Part shown: piece after piece, positions 40,028 through 49,240 of the stretch
Numbering within the stretch: position 1 is the stretch's first letter
Layout of the letters: every line of letters begins with the position of its first letter
From: Armatimonadota bacterium
GTDB taxonomy: Bacteria > Armatimonadota > Zipacnadia > Zipacnadales > JABUFB01
NCBI GenBank assembly: GCA_013314775.1
Contig: JABUFB010000006.1
Span: 248,001-312,000 of the forward strand
Length of the DNA stretch: 64,000 nt
Direction of reading: 5' to 3'
Position numbers and translations under genes: made by a program
Notes under the pieces: generated by a model
The model's input: only the letters and a program-made list of their open reading frames with translations
Told to the model about the DNA's origin: nothing
Databases searched by the model: none

Positions 40028-41164
40028 GTGTACCTCAAGCGCCTGGGCCTTGAACAGTTCCGTTGCTACCAACGAGCGGACATTCTTCTCGGCCCGGGCC
40101 TTCACGTCCTTGCCGGTCCCAACGCCAGCGGCAAGACCAGCGTGCTGGAGGCCATTTATCTGCTGGCCTCCACGAAGTCGCACCGAACCAATTCAGACCG
40201 GGACCTGGTGAAGTTCGGGGCAGAATGGGGCCGGGTGACCGGGGAGTTCCACACCACCCAGCGCGGCGAGCTCACGGTGCGCGTGACGCTGCGCGCGATG
40301 AACGGGGACAGCGGCCCGCGCAAGACCATCGAAGTCAATTCTGTCCCCAGGCGGCGGTTCGCGGATATCATCGGCCAGACCGCCGTGGTGATCTTCGGAC
40401 CAGATGACCTGAATCTCATCAAAGGCCCGCCCGGAGGCCGCCGGCATTACCTCAATGCGGGCATTTCTCAAGTCCGTCCGGCCTACCTCGACGACCTCAT
40501 GCGATACCGCCGTGCCCTGCGCCAGCGCAACGAGTGCCTGAAGGCGCATTTCAATGACCCGGACATGGCCGAAGTGCTGTGCGCGTGGGATGTGCAGCTT
40601 GTGGATTGCGCTGCCAACGTCTCCGCGGGACGGGAAGACTTCATCCGCGCGCTGGCGCCGCACCTGAAGGCCATTCACCGGGACCTTAGCGGGCAGACAG
40701 AGGACATCGAGATAAGATACGACAGCGACTTGAGCGAGGCGGTGGGGATCAACGAGAAGCGAGCGCTCATGCGAGAACTGCTCGAGGGCGCACTGGACCG
40801 AGACCTTCGCTTGGGACGCACCAGCCGGGGCCCCCACCGGGACGACATCGACCTGACCATCGACGGCAAGAGCGTGCGCACCTTCGGTTCCCAGGGACAG
40901 CAACGCACGGCGGCGCTGGCGCTGAGTCTGGCTGAGGCGAGGGTGATTGAGCAGTGGAGCGGCGAGACCCCCATCGTGCTGCTTGATGACTGCCTGTCGG
41001 AATTGGACGAGACTCGGGCCCGCAGAGCGCTGGAGCTGACGCGTTCCGTGGAGCAGGTCATCGTCACCACCGCCTCGTGGGACCGGCTTCTGGATGAGTA
41101 CGCGCAATCCGCGCGGGTGCACACTGTCGGGGGCGGACAGATCGGGGAGGGTGGGGCCGAGTGA
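40028..41164 (+). CDS. recF: DNA replication and repair protein RecF
   Basis: SMC-like ATPase (378 aa) that acts at DNA gaps with RecO and RecR. It starts with GTG as VYLKRLGLEQFRCYQ. Walker A is AGPNASGKTSVLEAIY (about 30-45); the ABC signature region is TFGSQGQQRTAALALSLAEA; Walker B is PIVLLDDCLSELDETR. The stop overlaps the DciA-type gene start. Length and gene order are as expected. Confidence 0.97.
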   Translation: MYLKRLGLEQFRCYQRADILLGPGLHVLAGPNASGKTSVLEAIYLLASTKSHRTNSDRDLVKFGAEWGRVTGEFHTTQRGELTVRVTLRAMNGDSGPRKTIEVNSVPRRRFADIIGQTAVVIFGPDDLNLIKGPPGGRRHYLNAGISQVRPAYLDDLMRYRRALRQRNECLKAHFNDPDMAEVLCAWDVQLVDCAANVSAGREDFIRALAPHLKAIHRDLSGQTEDIEIRYDSDLSEAVGINEKRALMRELLEGALDRDLRLGRTSRGPHRDDIDLTIDGKSVRTFGSQGQQRTAALALSLAEARVIEQWSGETPIVLLDDCLSELDETRARRALELTRSVEQVIVTTASWDRLLDEYAQSARVHTVGGGQIGEGGAE

Positions 41165-41850
41165 ACCGCATGAGCGACGGGGTCGCGTCCCCCCTGAAGG
41201 ACGCGGTGGAGAGCCTGCTTCGCCAGCGGGGACTGCTCAAGGTGAGCCGAGAGGCGCTGGTGCCGGTGCTCTGGCCGCAGGTCGTGGGCCCGTGGTATGC
41301 GCGGCACATCCGGGTGGTGCGCGTGGATGACGGCGTGGTCACCGTGAAATGCGATTCGGCCTCGCGCGCGCAACAATTGCAGCTCGATGCGAACCGGATC
41401 ATCGAGGCGCTCAATGAGCGGCTGGAGTCCAGGACGGTGCGGGAGATCCGAGCCAGCACCGGCGCTGTCAGCTGGCGCGAGCCCGGCGTTCAGGCCGGGC
41501 AAACCCAGGCGCCGCAGGGCCCGTCACAGTGGGAACTGGACGCTATGGCGCTTACGTCTAATGAAGCACGCTGGGTGGAATCCGTGGCGGCGCGCATTGA
41601 AGAAGGCCCTCTGCGGGATCAGGCCCGGCGGGTCCTCGCAAACCAGTGCAAGATCGACCGGTGGAAGGTAGAGCGCGGGTACCGTCCCTGCGAACTGTGC
41701 GGAGTGCTGGTGCGGCCCGGTGTGAAGCGCTGCCGGTCGTGCGATCCGGGGCGCATCCCAGCCCAGGGAACCCACGAAGTCCCGGACACGGAGTACGCCG
41801 ACCGGACAAGCTCGCGACGAGGCCGGCCCAGGGGAAATCGCAGGCTCTAG
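41161..41850 (+). CDS. DciA-type (DUF721) replication protein with C-terminal zinc motif
   Basis: Up to 229 residues; starts at GTG 41161 overlapping the recF stop, or ATG 41170. The N-terminal 90 residues match the DUF721/DciA domain (ALVPVLWPQVVGPWYARHI, then VVTVKCDSASRAQQLQLDAN). This fold serves as a helicase loader or operator in most bacteria that lack DnaC/DnaI. Beyond it the protein continues with a linker, a helical region and a zinc-knuckle-like C-X2-C-X10-C-X2-C (CELCG...CRSC, about 179-196), which minimal DciA proteins lack. Confidence 0.8.
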   Translation: MNRMSDGVASPLKDAVESLLRQRGLLKVSREALVPVLWPQVVGPWYARHIRVVRVDDGVVTVKCDSASRAQQLQLDANRIIEALNERLESRTVREIRASTGAVSWREPGVQAGQTQAPQGPSQWELDAMALTSNEARWVESVAARIEEGPLRDQARRVLANQCKIDRWKVERGYRPCELCGVLVRPGVKRCRSCDPGRIPAQGTHEVPDTEYADRTSSRRGRPRGNRRL

Positions 41851-41975
41851 GAGCCTGCCGCCGACGTCCGGGACATCCGCCATACCGGGCATCGTGGTGG
41901 CCGGAAGGCGGCCGGCGCCGGCGCCTCTGCCCCACCTTGTCACACCATCTTACGCGCGAAGGGCCGTGAGGCAAG

Positions 41976-43439
41976 ATGCCGGGACAACGCTATGAGGGTC
42001 CCATCGAGCGCATCGGACCGTGTCGCTGGAAGCTGCCGAAAGACCCGGGTCGCGGGATGCTCACCGACGGCGTGGTCTATGCCGACGAAGAGCTTTTTCG
42101 GGACCTGCGAGATGACGCGGCGCTCTGGCAGGTCGCGAACGTCGCCTGCCTGCCCGGGATCATCGGCGAATCCATGGCCATGCCCGACTGCCACTATGGC
42201 TATGGTTTCCCCATCGGCGGCGTTGCGGCCACCGATGCCGAAGAGGGCGTGATCTCACCTGGTGGCGTGGGCTACGACATCAATTGCGGAGTGCGGCTGC
42301 TGCGCACTGATCTTATGCTGGACGAAGTGCGCGACAAGCTGCAGGACCTGGCAAATCAGATTTTCCGGGACGTGCCCTCCGGGGTCGGCGAGAAGGGCAG
42401 CATCCCCTTGACTGAGCCCGAACTGCGCCGGGTGCTTGCCCAGGGCGCCAAGTACGTTGTGAGCCAGGGAATGGGGACCCAGGCCGACCTGGATTGCACC
42501 GAGGAAGGCGGGTGCCTGGCCTCGGCCGATCCGGACGCCGTGAGTTCCCGCGCAATGTCCCGGGGCCGACCACAGGTGGGCACTCTGGGCAGTGGCAATC
42601 ACTTCCTGGAAATCCAGACGGTGGATGAGGTCTTCGACGAAGAGGCGGCCTCCGTGATGGGTATCGATGAGGTCGGGCAAGTCTGTGTCATGATCCACTC
42701 GGGCTCCCGCGGCCTGGGCCATCAGGTTTGTGACGATGCCATCGAGGTCATGCAGAAGTCCATGCGCAACTATGGGCTGCGTGTGCCGGACCCCCAGCTC
42801 TGCTGCGTTCCCGTGACCTCCCCCGAAGGGCAGGAGTACTTCGCCGCGATGTCGGCGGCCGCGAATTTCGCCTGGGCCAATCGACAGGCCGTCATGCACC
42901 TGGTGCGAACCGCTTTCGAACGGGTCCTGAAGGCGGGCAAGGGCAGGCTTGGCATGGAGCTTGTCTGGGACGTGGCCCACAATATCGCGAAGTTCGAGAC
43001 ACACCTGGTTGGCGGCAAGGAGCGCCGCCTCTGCGTCCACCGCAAGGGCGCGACGAGAGCCTTCGCACCCGGCAGGCCCGAAGTGCCCAAGCGTTACCGC
43101 GAGATCGGTCAGCCGGTTATCGTGCCGGGCGACATGGGCTCGGCGTCCTTCGTGCTGGTGGGCACCCAGACGGCCATGGAGCGCACCTGGGGGAGCACCT
43201 GCCATGGTGCGGGACGGGTCCTGTCGCGCCACCAGGCACTGAAGCTGCAGCGTGGTGATGAGGTGGCGAGGAAGCTGGAGGCTCAGGGGATCGTGGTCCG
43301 GGCTGCCGGGAAAAAAACCCTTGCGGAAGAGGCCCCGGAAGCCTACAAGGACGTGAGCCGCGTGGTGGATGCTTGCGTCTGCGCGCAGATCGCGCGGAAG
43401 GTGGTCCGCCTGCGTCCTGTCGCGGTGATGAAGGGATAG
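41976..43439 (+). CDS. rtcB: RNA ligase RtcB
   Basis: GTP-dependent 3'-5' RNA ligase (487 aa) that joins 2',3'-cyclic phosphate and 5'-OH ends in RNA repair or splicing. Metal-binding and active-site motifs are present: MPDCHYGYGFPIGGVAATD, GGVGYDINCGVRLLRTD (metal Cys), GSGNHFLEI, HSGSRGLGHQV, and CHGAGRVLSRHQA with the guanylated His region. The N-terminus RYEGPIERIGPCRWKLPKD is typical of the bacterial type. No archease gene is adjacent. Confidence 0.95.
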   Translation: MPGQRYEGPIERIGPCRWKLPKDPGRGMLTDGVVYADEELFRDLRDDAALWQVANVACLPGIIGESMAMPDCHYGYGFPIGGVAATDAEEGVISPGGVGYDINCGVRLLRTDLMLDEVRDKLQDLANQIFRDVPSGVGEKGSIPLTEPELRRVLAQGAKYVVSQGMGTQADLDCTEEGGCLASADPDAVSSRAMSRGRPQVGTLGSGNHFLEIQTVDEVFDEEAASVMGIDEVGQVCVMIHSGSRGLGHQVCDDAIEVMQKSMRNYGLRVPDPQLCCVPVTSPEGQEYFAAMSAAANFAWANRQAVMHLVRTAFERVLKAGKGRLGMELVWDVAHNIAKFETHLVGGKERRLCVHRKGATRAFAPGRPEVPKRYREIGQPVIVPGDMGSASFVLVGTQTAMERTWGSTCHGAGRVLSRHQALKLQRGDEVARKLEAQGIVVRAAGKKTLAEEAPEAYKDVSRVVDACVCAQIARKVVRLRPVAVMKG

Positions 43440-43484
43440 TACTGTGGGGAAAGGTGACGCCTCTGCCCCACCTCCGACCCGCCC

Positions 43485-43513
43485 TTGACAGACCCGGGGT
43501 TTTCGGGGATTCT
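43485..43513 (+). promoter_or_regulatory. Possible promoter for serS
   Basis: TTGACA and GATTCT separated by 17 bases, about 88 bases before the serS start. The -10 element is weak. Confidence 0.45.
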
Positions 43514-43600
43514 CAGCAGCGAGAAACTGACAGCGTCCGCCGGCCCAGGGCTTGACTTGGCCCTGTCCAGTGTTCGGACCGAAAGGAAGTGCTTTCGCCA

Positions 43601-44878
43601 ATGATCGACCGCCGACTGATCCGCGAGACCCCGGAAGTCGTCCGCAAAGCCCTCCGGGACCGCGGTTCCGACTTCAACCTGGATCGGCTTATCGAGCTGG
43701 AGGCGCGCCGTCGCGAACTGCTGGGCGTCGAGTCCCTCAAGGCCGAGAAGAATAGCCTGTCCAAACAGATCGGGGCCACTATCCAGTCGGGCGGCGACCC
43801 CGAGCCCCTCAAGGCGCGGGTTGCAGACATCTCGGCGCAGATCGCCTCCATGGAAGAGGAACTGGGTGAGGTTGAGCAGGAACTCGACCGCATGATGCTG
43901 GATATCCCCAACATCCCCCTTCCCAGTGTCCCGGTGGGGGCCAGTGAAGAAGACAACGTCGTCGTGAAGACCTGGGGCGAGCCCCGGCGATTCGACTTCG
44001 AGGCCCTCGGACATTGGCAGATCGGCGAACGACTGGGCATTTTGAGCTTCGAAAGGGCTGCCCGCATGGCAGGCGCACGCTTCGTCTGCGATGTGGGCCT
44101 CGGAGCAACCCTGGAACGCAGCCTGATCAATTTCTTCCTGGACACCCATACGCGGAAGCACGGGTACACGGAGGTTCTACCACCCATTCTATCGAACGCA
44201 GAATCGCTTATCGGCACCGGTAGCCTGCCGAAGTTCGAAGAGGACCTGTTCAAGACCCGGGAGGGTTACTACCTGATCCCCACCGCCGAGGTTCCGCTGA
44301 CCAACATGCACCAGGGCGAGATCATCGAGGGCGACCTGCTACCCCTGTATTACACCGCCTACACCCCCTGCTTTCGCAGTGAAGCGGGCTCGGCGGGCCG
44401 GGAGACCCGGGGGATGATCCGTCAGCACCAGTTTCACAAGGTGGAGCTGATGAAGTTCGTAAAGCCCGGGCAAGGCGATGAGGAGCTCGAGAAGCTCACC
44501 TGCGACGCCGAGGCGATCCTGCAGATGCTGGACCTGCCCCATCGTCGCGTGGCCCTGTGCACTGGCGACATCACCTTTGGTTCGGCCCAGACGTTTGACC
44601 TTGAGGTCTGGATGCCCGGCATGAACACCTGGCTGGAGATCAGTTCATGCAGCCAGTACGGGGATTTCCAGGCGCGACGGTGCAATACACGTTATCGGCC
44701 TGAAGCCGGCGCGCGGCCCGAGTACGTGCATACCATGAACGGATCGGGTCTGGCAGCCGGGCGCACGGTGGCGGCAATCTTGGAGAACTACCAGACCGCC
44801 GAGGGCACCGTGGTGATCCCCGAGGTGCTCCGGCCCTACATGGGGGGCGTTTCGGAGATCTTCCCGCCGGAGCGGTGA
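43601..44878 (+). CDS. serS: Seryl-tRNA synthetase
   Basis: Charges tRNA(Ser), and tRNA(Sec) with serine, which feeds SelA. It has 425 residues. The N-terminal coiled-coil arm (about 28-100) is followed by the class II catalytic core with [10 protein letters not shown], motif 2 [20 protein letters not shown], and motif 3 [19 protein letters not shown]. The ATG at 43601 is preferred over an upstream GTG because AAAGGAAG then has room. The stop overlaps the next start (TGATG). Confidence 0.97.
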   Translation: MIDRRLIRETPEVVRKALRDRGSDFNLDRLIELEARRRELLGVESLKAEKNSLSKQIGATIQSGGDPEPLKARVADISAQIASMEEELGEVEQELDRMMLDIPNIPLPSVPVGASEEDNVVVKTWGEPRRFDFEALGHWQIGERLGILSFERAARMAGARFVCDVGLGATLERSLINFFLDTHTRKHGYTEVLPPILSNAESLIGTGSLPKFEEDLFKTREGYYLIPTAEVPLTNMHQGEIIEGDLLPLYYTAYTPCFRSEAGSAGRETRGMIRQHQFHKVELMKFVKPGQGDEELEKLTCDAEAILQMLDLPHRRVALCTGDITFGSAQTFDLEVWMPGMNTWLEISSCSQYGDFQARRCNTRYRPEAGARPEYVHTMNGSGLAAGRTVAAILENYQTAEGTVVIPEVLRPYMGGVSEIFPPER

Positions 44879-45930
44879 TGCCTACGAGCCCGGCCACTGC
44901 AGCGATCGTACTGCTGCTCAACGGTGTCCAGCTCGACATGCCCCACCCCGCTCTGCTTGTCGGCGGGGTGGGCTGTATCCCTGTGCGCCCGGTGGTCGAG
45001 CGCCTGGGCGGGCAGGTAAACTACCGCCCCGGCCGGAGCATCTCCGCCCAGCTGGGTGCCGACGCCATCGCCTTCCCTCTGGCAGAAGCCGGCCATGGCC
45101 CCAGCGAGAACCGGGCAGTGAGCATTGGTGGGGTGGTGTACGTCTCTGGTCGCGACTTTGCGGCTGCCCTCGGTGGGCTCTGTCGCTGGCAGCCCGAACT
45201 GAGGGCACTTGACCTGCTCTTGCCGCCGACGGGCGGGGCTGGATCAAACCCACTCACAGGCCCGTCGGAAGCCGTACTTGAGCATGGCCGTCCTCGGACA
45301 CTCGCGGGCCGCATCGCTGACCGCTCCGCGGCGCTCCTCTCCCCCACCCTGGGTTCCCCCGATTTCCCCCCGCGTTCGGTGATGATTGATACTCTCTCAT
45401 CACTCACGAAGTGCAGTAGCCAAGACAATGAGATCGAAAAACACTTCTCCGGACCATTGAGCGGGCGCGGGCACGGCCTTCGGCTCGAGGGACGCTGGGA
45501 GATGCAGGGCTCTGATCCGCCGGTTTTCCTCGCCTGGGGGCTGCAGGAAGATGCCGAGGGCTTCCCCGGCCCCGAGGTTGCTCAGATCAGTGCCCATCGG
45601 CGTCTGTACGTGCGAGAGGAAGAAGTCGTGTTCCTGCTGCGGCGGAGCGGCCCCCGCCCTCCCCAGGGGTGTGTGATCGCTCTTTCCGAGCCTTCCGGTG
45701 AGACCTTGAGGGTGACGGTGGCGGACGAAGCTTGGCGTAGAGCGGAGATAGGCAACTCGGGAGCCGTCTGGTCAGGGCACGTGGTCTACCCTCTGCCTCA
45801 TGAGGAGGGCCGGCGGGGTCTGGGCCTCTGGTCCGCGAGCCTCCTGGGTCCGGATGAGCAGCCCGAGGCGCGTTGCTGGTTTCTGGTCGCGCCGGGGGGT
45901 ACGGAAGGTGGAAAATCCGGTGGCGAGTGA
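44878..45930 (+). CDS. Protein with N-terminal copper-amine-oxidase-type domain, unknown function
   Basis: About 350 residues, start coupled to the serS stop. The first 110 residues look like the copper-amine-oxidase N-terminal (stalk) fold: VLLLNGVQLDMPHPALLVGG, then CIPVRPVVERLGGQV and VSIGGVVYVSGRDFAAALGG. Unlike most such proteins no signal peptide precedes this domain. A low-complexity linker follows, and the C-terminal half (about 190-345) is beta-rich with no recognised family. The next gene begins 11 bases before its stop, so serS and two unknown genes form an operon. Confidence 0.65.
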   Translation: MPTSPATAAIVLLLNGVQLDMPHPALLVGGVGCIPVRPVVERLGGQVNYRPGRSISAQLGADAIAFPLAEAGHGPSENRAVSIGGVVYVSGRDFAAALGGLCRWQPELRALDLLLPPTGGAGSNPLTGPSEAVLEHGRPRTLAGRIADRSAALLSPTLGSPDFPPRSVMIDTLSSLTKCSSQDNEIEKHFSGPLSGRGHGLRLEGRWEMQGSDPPVFLAWGLQEDAEGFPGPEVAQISAHRRLYVREEEVVFLLRRSGPRPPQGCVIALSEPSGETLRVTVADEAWRRAEIGNSGAVWSGHVVYPLPHEEGRRGLGLWSASLLGPDEQPEARCWFLVAPGGTEGGKSGGE

Positions 45931-46849
45931 CCGCAGTCCGGGACCTGCTCAATCGCGCATTTCGGGTTCGGTATTCCACCCGTGGTGGTTGTGGACCCTG
46001 GCGGCTGCTGTCGGCGCGGTTATCGGAGCGGGTTGGGCGATGGGGTCGCGTCAGCCGGCGTCTCCTGTGAACCCGTTCCCGATCAGCCCCACGGCCGCGG
46101 CAGCGGTCAATTCCGGCGGGCTGTACGAGGTCCGTTTTCGGGTCGGTGGGAGCAAGGTCGAGGCAGCGGAGTTGGTTCCTGCCGGGGTCACCGAGATCAC
46201 TGCACAGGCGGATCTGGGCGATAGCGGTGATGGCGCGCCTGTCACGGCCAAGTGGTGGTGGACGGGAGATCCCCAGGAGGCTCCCCGCGTGGTGCGCAAG
46301 AGGTCATCGGGCCGCACAAGAGTGACCGCGGTCTTGCGGCTGCCCGGGGACAGAGTGCCTTTCACGCCGGGGGTTGGTGAGGTCGAGTTCCACAGATCGG
46401 GGGAACGGGTGGCGAGGGGCTCTTTCGTAGTCTGCGCGGACGCCGACGCCATTCTCGCTCAAGCGGATGCAACGGGACGGCCGACCGTGGTCGACCAGGT
46501 TCAAACGAGCCGGGCTGTGGGGGCAGACGGCTCTCCGGTCTCTCCCACGGACCGCTTTGGCCCCGGGGACAGGGTCTATGTCGTCTTCCGATACAGGCTG
46601 GCCGTTCCCGGCACCGAGTTCCGGGTCAACTGGTACGCGGGCGGGACGGAGATCGGGCGTGCGCAGACCCGCATCGTGGCGCAGAGCGCCGAGGGCTGGG
46701 GCCACGCCTGGCTCAGCGCAGGTGGATCAGGTCTGCCGGCGGGAGAGTACCAGGCGACTGTTACCTACGGGACGTCCCCGAAAGTAATGGGCAAGACTTT
46801 TTTCCGCGTAACTGGCCGGGCAGACGTGTCTTCTCGCAGATCCCCCTAG
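45920..46849 (+). CDS. Membrane-anchored protein with tandem beta-sandwich domains, unknown function
   Basis: A 309-residue protein from GTG 45920 (GGAAGGTGG upstream). After a short basic cytoplasmic tail, residues about 22-44 form one membrane helix (WWLWTLAAAVGAVIGAGWAM). The exterior part has two beta domains; the second (about 190-300) shows the pattern PGTEFRVNWYAGGTEIG and GLPAGEYQATVTYG...FRV seen in many secreted bacterial proteins. Its TAG stop lies inside CTAG, which also supplies the stop of the convergent parB. Confidence 0.65.
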   Translation: MASDRSPGPAQSRISGSVFHPWWLWTLAAAVGAVIGAGWAMGSRQPASPVNPFPISPTAAAAVNSGGLYEVRFRVGGSKVEAAELVPAGVTEITAQADLGDSGDGAPVTAKWWWTGDPQEAPRVVRKRSSGRTRVTAVLRLPGDRVPFTPGVGEVEFHRSGERVARGSFVVCADADAILAQADATGRPTVVDQVQTSRAVGADGSPVSPTDRFGPGDRVYVVFRYRLAVPGTEFRVNWYAGGTEIGRAQTRIVAQSAEGWGHAWLSAGGSGLPAGEYQATVTYGTSPKVMGKTFFRVTGRADVSSRRSP

Positions 46850-47721
46850 TTGAGTTGGTCCAGGAGTTCCAGCAGCAGCACCAGTCGCTCGAGTTCCTCG
46901 GCGCTGGAGTAGTTGATCTCGATGCGCCCGTCCCCTTTGGACTTCTGGCGGATCCGCACTTTGGTCATAAGAACCCCCTGCAAGTGGTCCTGGATTGCAC
47001 GGAGGTTGGGGTCGAGGCGCGGTCTCTGCGGTTTTTCTGAGACGGCCTGGCTCTCTTCCCTATCCAGAGCTTCCCGCACGGCACGCTCGACTTCTCTGAC
47101 GGTCAGCCCATCTTCCTGAATCTTCCTGGCGAGTGCGAGCATGGCCTCGGGATCGCCAGACAGGCCAAGGAGCGCTCTACCGTGGCCCTCGGACATGGCG
47201 CCGGACTGGATCGCGGTCTGGATTTCCTCCGGGAGGTCCAGGAGTCGGAGAGTGTTGGCGATTGCGGATCGGCTCTTCCCCAGGTACCGCGCGAGCTCTT
47301 CCTGGGTGAGCGCGAATTCATTGATGAGGCGTCTGTATCCGCGGGCGGCCTCGAGAGGGCTGAGGTCTTCACGTTGCAGGTTTTCGATGAGAGCCAGCTG
47401 GAGTGACTCTTCATCGGTGATGTCCTGGGTAATGCAGGGCACCGTTTCCAGTCCTGCTCTCTGCGCTGCTCGCCACCGGCGCTCGCCGGCGACGATCTCA
47501 TAGTCATCGCCTTTCTTTCGGACGATGATGGGCTGCAAAACGCCGTGGGCCTCGATGGATAGGGTCAGCTCTTCCAGCCGATCGGGATCAACATCGGCTC
47601 GCGGCTGCATCGGATTCGGGTAGAGAGAGTTGATAGGCACTTCCACGAGGGCCCTGGAATCGTTGATGGGTCCGGAGGGGATCAACTCGCTGAGACCTCT
47701 GCCCAGTGACCGTTTACGCAC
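46846..47721 (-). CDS. parB: Chromosome-partitioning protein ParB
   Basis: CTP-dependent DNA clamp (291 aa) that loads at parS and spreads. It has VEVPINSLYPNPMQPR, the CTP-binding motifs VLQPIIVRKKGDDYEIV and AGERRWRAAQRAG (C-box, about 78-90), and the LSPLEAARGYRRLINEFALT helix-turn-helix segment. Two perfect parS sites lie 1.4-1.5 kb away. Its start overlaps the parA stop by eight bases. It converges with, and shares a CTAG stop with, a plus-strand membrane protein gene. Confidence 0.97.
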   Translation of the reverse strand: MRKRSLGRGLSELIPSGPINDSRALVEVPINSLYPNPMQPRADVDPDRLEELTLSIEAHGVLQPIIVRKKGDDYEIVAGERRWRAAQRAGLETVPCITQDITDEESLQLALIENLQREDLSPLEAARGYRRLINEFALTQEELARYLGKSRSAIANTLRLLDLPEEIQTAIQSGAMSEGHGRALLGLSGDPEAMLALARKIQEDGLTVREVERAVREALDREESQAVSEKPQRPRLDPNLRAIQDHLQGVLMTKVRIRQKSKGDGRIEINYSSAEELERLVLLLELLDQLN

Positions 47722-48496
47722 GCGGGAACACCTCTCTATATAAGTCCCAGTATGCTTTTGCGCCTCTGCAGGAAGGCTCGTAGACCACGGCAGGAAGGCC
47801 GTGGCTGGGTGCTTCGGCCAACTTGATGTTGCGGGGGATGGAACGCTGGTACACTTTCGGTCCCAGGAACTGGCGCACCTCCTCGGCCACCTCTGCCGAC
47901 AGATTTGCGCGGCCGTCGAACATGGTGATCACCACGCCCCTGATGGACAGCTCCGGGTTGATCTGGGCCTGCACGAGTTTGACCACTTTGATGAGCTGTG
48001 CGAGGCCTTCCAGGGCATAATACTCTGCCTGGATCGGGATGAGAGCGTCCTTTGCGGCCGCAAGGCTGTTCACCGTGAGAAGGCCCAGGGAAGGAGCGGT
48101 ATCGATGAAGATGACATCGTACCGTTGGTGAGCCGGCTGCAGCGCGTGTCTCAAGCGCGTCTCGCGGGCGATAGTGCTGGCAAGCGTCAAGTCGGCGCCC
48201 GCAAGGTCGATGGTAGCCGGCACGAGATCCAGACCCGGCACGCGAGTAGTCTGGACCACCTGATCGAGAGCGGATTCGGGGTCCTCACGGAGGGATTCGT
48301 CGGTAAGCAGGTCGTAAACGCAGGCCTCCAGCTCAGAACGGTCGATACCGAGGCCAGTAGTGGCGTTGCCTTGAGGGTCAGTATCCACCAGCAGGACGCG
48401 CTTGCCGTCCAACGCGCCGCATGCCGCGAGGTTGACAGCGGAAGTGGTCTTCCCCACCCCGCCTTTCTGGTTGACGACGGCCAGACACTCAGCCAT
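47714..48496 (-). CDS. parA: Chromosome-partitioning ATPase ParA (Soj)
   Basis: Deviant-Walker ATPase (260 aa) that moves ParB-parS complexes. The deviant Walker A motif NQKGGVGKTTSAVNLAA lies at residues 9-25, followed by VLLVDTDPQGNATTGLG and IDTAPSLGLLTVNSLAA. There is no N-terminal DNA-binding extension, so it is the short chromosomal Soj type. It sits between rsmG and parB on the minus strand in the conserved mnmG-rsmG-parA-parB order. Confidence 0.97.
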   Translation of the reverse strand: MAECLAVVNQKGGVGKTTSAVNLAACGALDGKRVLLVDTDPQGNATTGLGIDRSELEACVYDLLTDESLREDPESALDQVVQTTRVPGLDLVPATIDLAGADLTLASTIARETRLRHALQPAHQRYDVIFIDTAPSLGLLTVNSLAAAKDALIPIQAEYYALEGLAQLIKVVKLVQAQINPELSIRGVVITMFDGRANLSAEVAEEVRQFLGPKVYQRSIPRNIKLAEAPSHGLPAVVYEPSCRGAKAYWDLYREVFPRA

Positions 48497-48540
48497 GATT
48501 GACCCCCTGGCATATTGCTACGAAGGTTCCCCGTGAGTGG

Positions 48541-49101
48541 CTATGGACGCGCGTAAAGCGTCGCGATGAGGTTGGGCGCGAGAAGGCCGCTGCGCGACGC
48601 AATTGAAAACCCCTTTGGGGCAGAGTCGTAGGCAGGCAGGCCTGGCGAATGCCAGGCGCATATCCAGCGGCGGGATACCTCGGCAGCAATGGCCAATGCC
48701 AACCGGGTTTCAGTCATGGCCCGCAGGATCGTCCCGGTGAAGCGGGGCTCGCCGCAGCCAGGACGCAAGTCACAGGTCGGCGTGCGCACATTAGGGATTT
48801 GAAGGCGTCGAGACGCGAGTTCGGAAAACTGTGATGCCCGTTCCCTGCGGTCTAGCAGAGTCACACTGCACGCGGGGCAAAGGATCGCCAGAGCGAGACC
48901 GAGGGCGCCAGATCCTGCGCCGAGTTCCGCCCAATCGCCGAGGACAGGGCCGTCGAGAAGCGGCGCGAGTGCCCGGACAGGAAGGACTGCGTTCTCCAGG
49001 ATGGCATCGCGAGAGCAATAGCCTAGAAGTCCTGTGCGTGGCGCGTACTCGGAGAGCCATCCGGCCAGTTGGTCGAGGCCAGCGGCGTCTGTGGAGATCA
49101 C
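48541..49101 (-). CDS. rsmG: 16S rRNA (guanine-527-N7)-methyltransferase RsmG
   Basis: Methylates G527 of 16S rRNA. It has 186 residues, slightly shorter than usual at the C-terminus. SAM motif I is WAELGAGSGALGLALAI (about 58-74), followed by VTLLDRRERASQFSELASRR, typical of RsmG. It lies upstream of parA, 44 bases apart on the same strand, and downstream of a promoter bracketed by two parS sites. Confidence 0.9.
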   Translation of the reverse strand: MISTDAAGLDQLAGWLSEYAPRTGLLGYCSRDAILENAVLPVRALAPLLDGPVLGDWAELGAGSGALGLALAILCPACSVTLLDRRERASQFSELASRRLQIPNVRTPTCDLRPGCGEPRFTGTILRAMTETRLALAIAAEVSRRWICAWHSPGLPAYDSAPKGFSIASRSGLLAPNLIATLYARP

Positions 49102-49112
49102 TTGCAGACCTC

Positions 49113-49128
49113 TGTTTCACGTGAAACA
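49113..49128. other. parS site 1
   Basis: Exact 16-bp palindrome TGTTTCACGTGAAACA, the consensus chromosomal parS recognised by ParB. It lies in the predicted 5' leader of the rsmG-parA-parB operon. Confidence 0.97.
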
Positions 49129-49149
49129 GGCTCGTAGCCAACTGTCCCG

Positions 49150-49179
49150 AGTATAGCCTTGGTCCCGCGACGCTGTCAA
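49150..49179 (-). promoter_or_regulatory. Promoter of the rsmG-parA-parB operon
   Basis: Minus-strand TTGACA and TATACT with an 18-base spacer, lying between the two parS sites. Transcription would start near 49143, just before parS site 1. Confidence 0.75.
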
Positions 49180-49199
49180 TACGCGCCTACTACAAGTCA

Positions 49200-49215
49200 T
49201 GTTTCACGTGAAACA
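49200..49215. other. parS site 2
   Basis: A second exact TGTTTCACGTGAAACA, 87 bases from the first and 25 bases beyond the end of mnmG. Confidence 0.97.
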
Positions 49216-49240
49216 AAGAAAGCCCTGCAGGAGGCAATTC

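Noticed and set aside
43440-43600. T-box riboswitch before serS
   Set aside because: The conserved T-box sequence (AGGGUGGNACCGCG) and a specifier stem are absent.
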